Source of the DNA: Lachnospiraceae bacterium
GTDB taxonomy: Bacteria; Bacillota; Clostridia; Lachnospirales; Lachnospiraceae
Assembly: GCA_017427775.1 (NCBI GenBank)
Contig: JAFRSD010000013.1
Coordinates: forward strand, 124,001 to 188,000
DNA length: 64,000 nt
Direction of reading: 5' to 3'
This document shows positions 58,805 through 64,000 of the stretch, in pieces. The first letter of the stretch is position 1. The number at the start of each line of letters is the position of its first letter. The notes below the pieces were generated by a model. That model was not told the origin of the DNA, made no database searches, and saw nothing but the letters and a program-made list of their open reading frames with translations. The position numbers and the translations under genes were made by a program.

Positions 58805-60625
58805 ATGAAGCGGGAAGATGTAAGAAACATTGCGATTATCGCTCATGTAGACCATGGTAAGACGACCTTGGTTGATGAGCTTTTGAAACAGAGCGGCGTA
58901 TTCCGTACCGGACAGGTTGTAGAAGAACGCGTTATGGACTCAAACGATATCGAGCGTGAGCGCGGAATCACCATCCTCAGCAAGAACACGGCCGTATATT
59001 ACAAGGGAATTAAGATCAATATCATTGACACGCCCGGCCATGCCGATTTCGGCGGCGAAGTGGAGCGTGTACTCAAGATGGTGAACGGTGTCATCCTCGT
59101 CGTGGACGCATTTGAGGGCCCGATGCCGCAGACCAAGTTTGTATTGAAGAAGGCACTGGAACTGAAGCTTCCGGTTATCTGCTGCATCAACAAGATCGAC
59201 CGTCCCGAGGCGCGTCCGAAGGAAGTTATCGACGAGGTGCTCGATCTTCTGATAGACCTCGATGCGGATGAGGATCAGCTGGAGTGCCCGTTCGTATTTG
59301 CCTCCGCCAAGACCGGTATTGCCATTCTTGAGCTGAATGACAAACCTGTCAGCATGGAGCCTTTGTTCGAGACAATCATCGATTACATTCCGGCGCCCGA
59401 GGGCGACGAGAACGCGGGTACGCAGGTACTCATCAGCACGATCGATTACAACGAATATGTCGGCCGTATCGGCGTCGGCAAAGTGGACAACGGCACGATC
59501 CGCGTGAACCAGGAATGCGTCATCGTGAACCATCATGATCCCGACAAGATGCGTAAGGTGAAGATCAGCAAACTCTATGAGTTTGACGGCCTGAAGAAGG
59601 TCGAGGTCAACGAAGCGACCGTCGGCAGCATCGTTGCGATCTCCGGCATCAGCGACATCCATATCGGCGACACGCTCTGCTCACCCGAGAATCCGGTAGC
59701 CATTCCGTTCCAAAAGATTTCCGAGCCGACGATCGCCATGAACTTTATCGTAAACGACAGCCCGCTCGCAGGTCAGGAAGGCAAATTTGTCACCTCCCGT
59801 CACCTTCGCGAGAGACTGTTCCGTGAGCTGAATACCGACGTTTCCCTTCGCGTGGAGGAAACCGATACGACCGAAGCCTTCAAGGTTTCCGGCCGTGGCG
59901 AGCTGCATCTCTCCGTATTGATTGAGAATATGCGCCGTGAAGGGTTCGAATTTGCCGTAAGTAAGGCCGAGGTTATCTACCGTTACGACGAAAATGGTAA
60001 GAAGCTTGAGCCGATGGAGGAGTGCCAGGTAGACGTTCCGGACGAGTATTCCGGCACCGTCATCCAGAAGCTTTCCGCAAGAAAAGGCGAACTGAAAGGA
60101 ATGAATTCGTTCGGCTCCGGCCATACGAGACTCCTTTTCTCGATTCCGTCCCGCGGACTGATCGGATACCGCGGTGAGTTCCTTACCGATACCCGCGGCG
60201 AGGGCATTATGAATACGATTTTCTCCGGCTATGAGCCGTATAAGGGTGATCTTTCGTACCGCTCACAGGGAAGCCTGATCGCTTTTGAAAGCGGCGAAGC
60301 CGTTACCTACGGCCTGTTCAACGCGCAGGAGCGCGGCGCCCTTTTCATCGGACCCGGCGAGAAGGTTTATGCCGGCATGGTAGTCGGCCAGAACGGCAAA
60401 GCGGAAGACGTTGAAGTTAACGTCTGCAAAAAGAAGCAGCTGACCAACACCCGTTCGTCCGCTGCCGACGAAGCACTCCGCCTTACGCCTCCGGTTGAGA
60501 TGAGCCTTGAGCAGTGCCTTGAATTCATCGATACCGACGAGCTTCTTGAGGTAACGCCCAAGAGTCTCCGGATCCGTAAGAAGATCCTCGACTCGCTGAT
60601 GCGTAAGAGAGCAAGCAGAAAGTAA
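58805..60625 (+). CDS. typA: Translational GTPase TypA/BipA
   Basis: Ribosome-associated GTPase that helps ribosome assembly and stress growth. G1 [10 protein letters not shown] (about 11-20), G2 region ERERGITI, G3 [11 protein letters not shown]4 NKIDRPEA, G5 region FASAKTG. Domains II, III and V follow, with the TypA C-terminal segment [16 protein letters not shown] and [20 protein letters not shown]. 606 residues. The ATG at 58805 follows GGAGG; the frame opens at 58772 without a site. Confidence 0.97.
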   Translation: MKREDVRNIAIIAHVDHGKTTLVDELLKQSGVFRTGQVVEERVMDSNDIERERGITILSKNTAVYYKGIKINIIDTPGHADFGGEVERVLKMVNGVILVVDAFEGPMPQTKFVLKKALELKLPVICCINKIDRPEARPKEVIDEVLDLLIDLDADEDQLECPFVFASAKTGIAILELNDKPVSMEPLFETIIDYIPAPEGDENAGTQVLISTIDYNEYVGRIGVGKVDNGTIRVNQECVIVNHHDPDKMRKVKISKLYEFDGLKKVEVNEATVGSIVAISGISDIHIGDTLCSPENPVAIPFQKISEPTIAMNFIVNDSPLAGQEGKFVTSRHLRERLFRELNTDVSLRVEETDTTEAFKVSGRGELHLSVLIENMRREGFEFAVSKAEVIYRYDENGKKLEPMEECQVDVPDEYSGTVIQKLSARKGELKGMNSFGSGHTRLLFSIPSRGLIGYRGEFLTDTRGEGIMNTIFSGYEPYKGDLSYRSQGSLIAFESGEAVTYGLFNAQERGALFIGPGEKVYAGMVVGQNGKAEDVEVNVCKKKQLTNTRSSAADEALRLTPPVEMSLEQCLEFIDTDELLEVTPKSLRIRKKILDSLMRKRASRK

Positions 60626-60675
60626 CCGTCAACTGATACGCAATCGGTGCTGAAAACAGAAGAAAATATGGTATG

Positions 60676-60707
60676 AGCCCGGCGGGAATGATCCGCCGGG
60701 CTCTTTT
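60676..60707 (+). terminator. Terminator of typA
   Basis: AGCCCGGCGG against CCGCCGGGCT, seven-base loop, followed by CTTTTG. Confidence 0.88.
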
Positions 60708-60724
60708 GCTGCCCGAAAGCATGA

Positions 60725-60752
60725 AAATACCCGGAAGCTGAGGCTTCCGGGT
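60725..60752 (-). terminator. Terminator of minus-strand glycosidase operon
   Basis: ACCCGGAAGC-TGAG-GCTTCCGGGT; read on the minus strand it is followed by ATTTTC. It closes the gene at 60764-61228. Confidence 0.75.
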
Positions 60753-60763
60753 ACCGGTATATG

Positions 60764-61228
60764 TTAGCGGGAATATGCTTCTCCCGGACACACCGCTTTA
60801 TGAAGCAATATCGCAAGAAACATGAGAACCGCTCCGGCAAATGCGTACAGGAAAGACCAGCCGCTCGACGTTCCGTAGATGTGAAGAACGCCGGTGAAAA
60901 GCGAGCCTACGGTCAGAACGGCGATACCGTCGTGCCAGAGTTTCCGCGCCAGCGGGCGAAGCTTCTTCGGTTTTTTAAAAGCAGCGAAGATGACCGCCGG
61001 AATTAATCCAAGAAGCAGCGGAACCGTAAAGGCGTACTGCATATAGACGGAGTAAACGCCGAAGCTGAAATGCTCGTAGACCGCGCCGAACAGCCATACA
61101 AAGGCTGTGATTGCGGCATAAATCTTCACGGCCGATAGATAAGAGCGCCGCAACGCACGGCTGTTATCAGGATCAGCAGCGGCATCCACGCCTGCCGGTT
61201 TAATGTTTCGGGTATCCGATGCATACAA
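60764..61228 (-). CDS. Small polytopic membrane protein, unknown
   Basis: 154 residues with about four helices (AVKIYAAITAFVWLFGAVYE, YAFTVPLLLGLIPAVIFAAF, HDGIAVLTVGSLFTGVLHIY, FLYAFAGAVLMFLAILLHKA). Start is probably TTG at 61228, eleven bases after AAGGAG, overlapping the glycosidase gene by 29 bases; later starts are possible because the first 28 residues are polar. No family recognised. Likely co-transcribed with the glycosidase. Confidence 0.65.
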   Translation of the reverse strand: MYASDTRNIKPAGVDAAADPDNSRALRRSYLSAVKIYAAITAFVWLFGAVYEHFSFGVYSVYMQYAFTVPLLLGLIPAVIFAAFKKPKKLRPLARKLWHDGIAVLTVGSLFTGVLHIYGTSSGWSFLYAFAGAVLMFLAILLHKAVCPGEAYSR

Positions 61229-62135
61229 TGTCGCTCACACTCCTTTCGGTAGTACTCCGGCCGTTGGTTGTCGGATGATTGATGACTTTGCCCATGAAAA
61301 CCATGGTGGAAGAGCCTCCGCCGTCCAGATTATAGGCGGTCACGGCTCCGAGAGATTTCAAAAACGATGCCAGTTCATAGAGGGTGAGGCCGTCATTTTC
61401 ACTCGTCCGGCCGTCACTCACGACGAGAAGATAGTGGCCTTCTCCGACCCACGCGATCGCCGTCCGCGGGTTGGAAGACGCCGCCTGAACGACTTCCTCT
61501 GTCTGAGAAACAGTCAGTTCGCCGTCGGAGATGAGTCCGGGACCGAATGCCCATACCTGCACCGCGCCTTCGTTAAGAAGTGCCTGTGCGGTTTTACTGA
61601 CCTCGGAAATCACTTTCATGGAACCGTCGCCGTAGAGAACAAGGTCTTCGTCGGCCCCGCCGGCTGTAACGGAACGGTACAGTACGCCGTTTCGTATCAC
61701 ATAGCCGTAATTACGCGCTCCGTAGAAGTCTCCGTTCACGGCAAGGACGGCACCGTGCTGCTTCGCAATGGAAGATGTCGTGTCTTTGATGTTTCGGCCG
61801 AATTTGTTCTTGGCAAGAGCGGTGAAGAGATACTTCGGCGAGGAGACGTACACATCCGCCACGTAAACGTCGGTATCGCATATGCGGTGCTCGGTGATCG
61901 TAACGGAGATGTTCGAATCGTTATACGACCGGTCGGTGATGACCGGTTCCGTCAGGCTTTCGTTTCCGGGAAGGAAGTTCTTGATATTGCTGCCGTCGGA
62001 AACGGTTCCGGTTTCCGTACCGGAGACATCGGCGTACTCGTGCGGTATCACGAACACATCCAAAAGGGCATAACCGGTGAACAGTGTGATCAGCACCGTT
62101 GCCAGTATTCCGTTTTTGGTAACCCATCGGCTCAT
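61200..62135 (-). CDS. Phosphodiester glycosidase-family exported protein (NAGPA/DUF2233-like)
   Basis: 311 residues: one N-terminal helix (GILATVLITLFTGYALLDVF) and an exported domain of the NAGPA type, which removes N-acetylglucosamine from phosphodiesters. Signatures are AVLAVNGDFYGARNYGYVIR (Asn-Gly-Asp) and TAYNLDGGGSSTMVFMGKVI (Asp-Gly-Gly-Gly-Ser). RTAIAWVGEGHYLLVVSDGR lies between. In Firmicutes these proteins are linked to surface polysaccharide or teichoic-acid processing. Minus strand, divergent from the CPBP protease. Confidence 0.9.
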   Translation of the reverse strand: MSRWVTKNGILATVLITLFTGYALLDVFVIPHEYADVSGTETGTVSDGSNIKNFLPGNESLTEPVITDRSYNDSNISVTITEHRICDTDVYVADVYVSSPKYLFTALAKNKFGRNIKDTTSSIAKQHGAVLAVNGDFYGARNYGYVIRNGVLYRSVTAGGADEDLVLYGDGSMKVISEVSKTAQALLNEGAVQVWAFGPGLISDGELTVSQTEEVVQAASSNPRTAIAWVGEGHYLLVVSDGRTSENDGLTLYELASFLKSLGAVTAYNLDGGGSSTMVFMGKVINHPTTNGRSTTERSVSDIVCIGYPKH

Positions 62136-62257
62136 GAAACCGCCTCCTTATTTTACTGTCTTTATCCCATCATATTCCAAAGGAAAATGCAATTGTCTTC
62201 ACAAAAATTACGCAAAGTATTTCGACAAATACCACATTTTCCGTGTAGCCTGTTTTC

Positions 62258-62286
62258 TTGATTTTCGAACGGTTTTAGAGTATACT
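62258..62286 (+). promoter_or_regulatory. Promoter of CPBP protease gene
   Basis: TTGATT (62258-62263), 17 bases, TATACT (62281-62286). The coding start at 62328 follows GGGAGAGCGGAG. Confidence 0.8.
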
Positions 62287-62327
62287 GATTTACGGTTGTT
62301 TTCAGAAACAACGCGGGAGAGCGGAGT

Positions 62328-63011
62328 ATGGAAAAGAAAGAGAACAAGCGGGTTTATGTTGCGGGGTTATTGCTTGGGTTAGCGGCCCTTATAATCGTAT
62401 TCTTAGTCGAGCAGATCTGGAAGCCGGGCTATTTTATCAAGAGTGCGGTAAAACTGTGCAGCTTTGCCTGCGCGGTAATCCTGTACGCCGTAATTGCGAA
62501 AAGAAAGGTCAGCGAACTGATCCGGCTGAAACGCCCGAAGAATGTAAAGAAGCTTGTATTGTGCACGGCTTTGTTCTTCTTCGGGATCGGAATTCTGTTT
62601 TTAATCTTCAAAAACAATATCGACTGGACGAACATCCGGCAGAGCCTTGTGACCAAGGAAGGGCTTACGAGGACGAACTGTTTCTTCGTATTTGCCTATA
62701 TCATTCTGGTGAATTCCTTTTTAGAGGAGGCATTCTTTCGGGGATTTCTCTCGGAACTGATCCCGAACAGAACGGTTTCGTTTCCGCTCAGCGCGCTTTT
62801 GTTCTCCGTGTATCATGTCGGAATTATCGGGACGTGGTTTCATCCGTTTCTGCTTATATTCTGCATCGTCGGGCTTGCGGCGGTCGGATTGTTTTTACAG
62901 TTTCTCTTAGAACGGTATCATTCGGTTGTCGCGAGTTATATCGTTCATGCAAGCGCCAATGTGGCAATCAATACCATCGGCGCGCTGTTGATATTCGAAA
63001 TACTGAAATAA
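62328..63011 (+). CDS. CPBP-family intramembrane metalloprotease
   Basis: 227 residues, about seven helices, CAAX protease and bacteriocin-processing (Abi) fold. Catalytic motif SFLEEAFFRGFLSELI (Glu-Glu-x3-Arg), second motif SVYHVGIIG (His) and third IVHASANVAIN (His-x3-Asn). Such proteins often confer self-immunity to bacteriocins or process membrane peptides; no bacteriocin is seen here. Own promoter upstream. Confidence 0.92.
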   Translation: MEKKENKRVYVAGLLLGLAALIIVFLVEQIWKPGYFIKSAVKLCSFACAVILYAVIAKRKVSELIRLKRPKNVKKLVLCTALFFFGIGILFLIFKNNIDWTNIRQSLVTKEGLTRTNCFFVFAYIILVNSFLEEAFFRGFLSELIPNRTVSFPLSALLFSVYHVGIIGTWFHPFLLIFCIVGLAAVGLFLQFLLERYHSVVASYIVHASANVAINTIGALLIFEILK

Positions 63012-63056
63012 AACCGCATGACACCAAGGCGGTTTAAAGGAAAAGGAGATATCTTT

Positions 63057-63857
63057 ATGGCACATTTTTCAGGCACGTTTTTCTCGAAAATGTTGAGCAG
63101 GCCCGTTCATTTTACGGCGGTGCTCTGCAATGACGTAGCATACGGATCGGAGCAGAATCCGCACTTTAAGCGGCCGACGAAGTCGGTATATCTTTTGCAC
63201 GGTTTCAGCGGCTGTGATACCGACTGGTTCGTAAACGCGCCTCTCGGGGAGATTGCGAACCGGTTTAACGTCAACTTCTTCATGCCGAACGGCGACAACA
63301 ATTTCTATCTCGACCAGCCGCAGACCGGCTGCAAATACGCAAGCTATGTCGGTAAGGAATTCGTGGAGTATACAAGAAAGACATTCGGACTGTCCAACAA
63401 GCGGGAAGATACCTATATCGGAGGACTTTCGATGGGAGGCTTCGGAGCGCTTCATACGGCATTTGCCTATCCCGAGACGTTCGGAAAAGTCATGGCCCTT
63501 TCTTCGGCATTGATTCAGAACGGCCTTTCGTTCTTTACTCCCGACATGCCAAACGGTATGGCGAACTACGATTATTACGCATGGGTTTTCGGGGATCTGA
63601 AGACGGCCGCGCAGACCGATATCAACCCCGAAGTGCTTGTTCGGAAACTGAAAGAGAGCGGAGCGCGGATTCCCGACATCTTCATGGCCTGCGGAACCGA
63701 AGACTTCCTGATCCAGCCGAACCGCGATTTTAAGGCTTTCCTCGATTCGATCGACGTCCCCGTGACATTTGTCACCGCACCCGGCGTGCATGATTTCAAC
63801 TTCTGGCGGACGCATCTCGTAACGGGTCTGGAGTGGGCACTCGAGCCGAAGGCCTGA
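63057..63857 (+). CDS. Alpha/beta-hydrolase esterase (tributyrin/acetyl esterase-like)
   Basis: 266 residues, no signal peptide. VYLLHGFSGCDTDW forms the oxyanion region, GGLSMGGFGALHTAFAYPET holds the nucleophile Ser, ACGTEDFLIQPN the acid Asp, and PGVHDFNFWRTHL the His. It belongs to the esterase D/putative esterase group that includes the acetyl esterase EstA of streptococci and feruloyl-type enzymes. ATG 63057 follows GGAG; an earlier in-frame ATG (63018) has no site. Confidence 0.9.
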   Translation: MAHFSGTFFSKMLSRPVHFTAVLCNDVAYGSEQNPHFKRPTKSVYLLHGFSGCDTDWFVNAPLGEIANRFNVNFFMPNGDNNFYLDQPQTGCKYASYVGKEFVEYTRKTFGLSNKREDTYIGGLSMGGFGALHTAFAYPETFGKVMALSSALIQNGLSFFTPDMPNGMANYDYYAWVFGDLKTAAQTDINPEVLVRKLKESGARIPDIFMACGTEDFLIQPNRDFKAFLDSIDVPVTFVTAPGVHDFNFWRTHLVTGLEWALEPKA

Positions 63858-63859
63858 CA

Positions 63860-63888
63860 TTGACAGAATCCGCGGAAAATGGTACAAT
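63860..63888 (+). promoter_or_regulatory. Strong sigma-A promoter for the next gene
   Basis: TTGACA (63860-63865), 17 bases, TACAAT (63883-63888) preceded by TGG; GGAAAATG at 63874-63881. About 100 bases of leader follow before the next start, with no evident hairpin. Confidence 0.85.
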
Positions 63889-63996
63889 ACACGAGAATAT
63901 GGGTTCCTGTTTCCAAACGGGGACCGTGCTTGATTTTCCAAGATAAAATCCAATCCGGACAATGCCCGGGTTGTATGGAATACGGAGGTGTTTCAC

Positions 63997-64000
63997 ATGT
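63997..64000 (+). CDS. Start of a gene cut by the window edge
   Basis: ATG at 63997 with a well placed GGAGGTG at about 63983-63989. Only the first codon is in the window, so nothing can be said of the product. Confidence 0.6.

Overview
The window looks like a chromosomal segment of a Gram-positive, low-to-mid GC Clostridia, most likely a Lachnospiraceae-type Firmicute. The evidence is strong AGGAGG ribosome sites and ATGA stop/start overlaps, the order dgt-like/dnaG/rpoD/trmK, the order cysS/mrnC/rlmB/sigH, a BceRS-BceAB type peptide-stress system, secreted proteins with Pro-Thr linkers, an FHA-fused FtsW/RodA paired with a penicillin-binding protein, and class A RNase P RNA. Most genes are on the + strand. 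Base composition is fairly GC-rich except for a clearly AT-richer patch at about 24.35-27.5 kb.

Layout. 0.1-2.3 kb: short SufB/D-type Fe-S scaffold, secreted metallo-beta-lactamase-fold lipoprotein, cytidine deaminase. 2.4-8.4 kb: response regulator, small intramembrane-type kinase, membrane-anchored polysaccharide deacetylase, then the ABC pair BceA/BceB-like behind its own regulatory region. 8.4-9.7 kb: tRNA-Met and, on the minus strand, a membrane-anchored barnase with its barstar inhibitor; the barnase carries the same N-terminal module as the deacetylase. 9.8-12.9 kb: chorismate mutase, ispF, tex. 12.9-21 kb: cell-envelope block (lipoprotein, VanX-like peptidase with FN3 domains, transglutaminase-like protein with cell-wall-binding repeats, MBOAT O-acyltransferase with its SGNH/AlgX-like partner). 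21-24.2 kb: cysS, mrnC, rlmB, sigH. 24.2-27.5 kb: tRNA-Thr followed by an AT-rich accessory patch (ECF sigma with membrane partner, HEAT-repeat protein, two unknowns).

27.5-33.4 kb: a 1134-residue MORN-repeat protein with long acidic hendecad tracts, co-oriented with a PHP-type tyrosine phosphatase, a Wzz-like chain-length protein and a BY-type tyrosine kinase, but without glycosyltransferases. 33.4-39.4 kb: two aminotransferases (one hisC), queH, and convergently the PBP/FtsW-FHA pair. 39.6-46.1 kb: dGTPase-like, dnaG, rpoD, trmK, TGS-uridine kinase-like protein. 46.2 kb: rnpB.

46.6-58.6 kb holds the least explained system: an unknown 383-residue protein, a large coiled-coil AAA+ ATPase of the CbbQ/MoxR type, an unknown 302-residue protein, a TelA-family protein, and two copies of a 'double zinc ribbon + membrane' protein. 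Each zinc-ribbon copy is followed by an overlapping small membrane partner (one a 69-residue stub, the other a TPM-domain lipoprotein). thrC and a small export protein sit between the copies behind their own promoter. 58.8-64 kb: typA, a small membrane protein, a phosphodiester glycosidase, a CPBP protease, an esterase, and the start of one further gene.

Patterns not tied to one gene: the octamer CATTT(T/G)CC and its complement is strongly over-represented by eye count, and GGAAAATG lies directly before the -10 box of several promoters.
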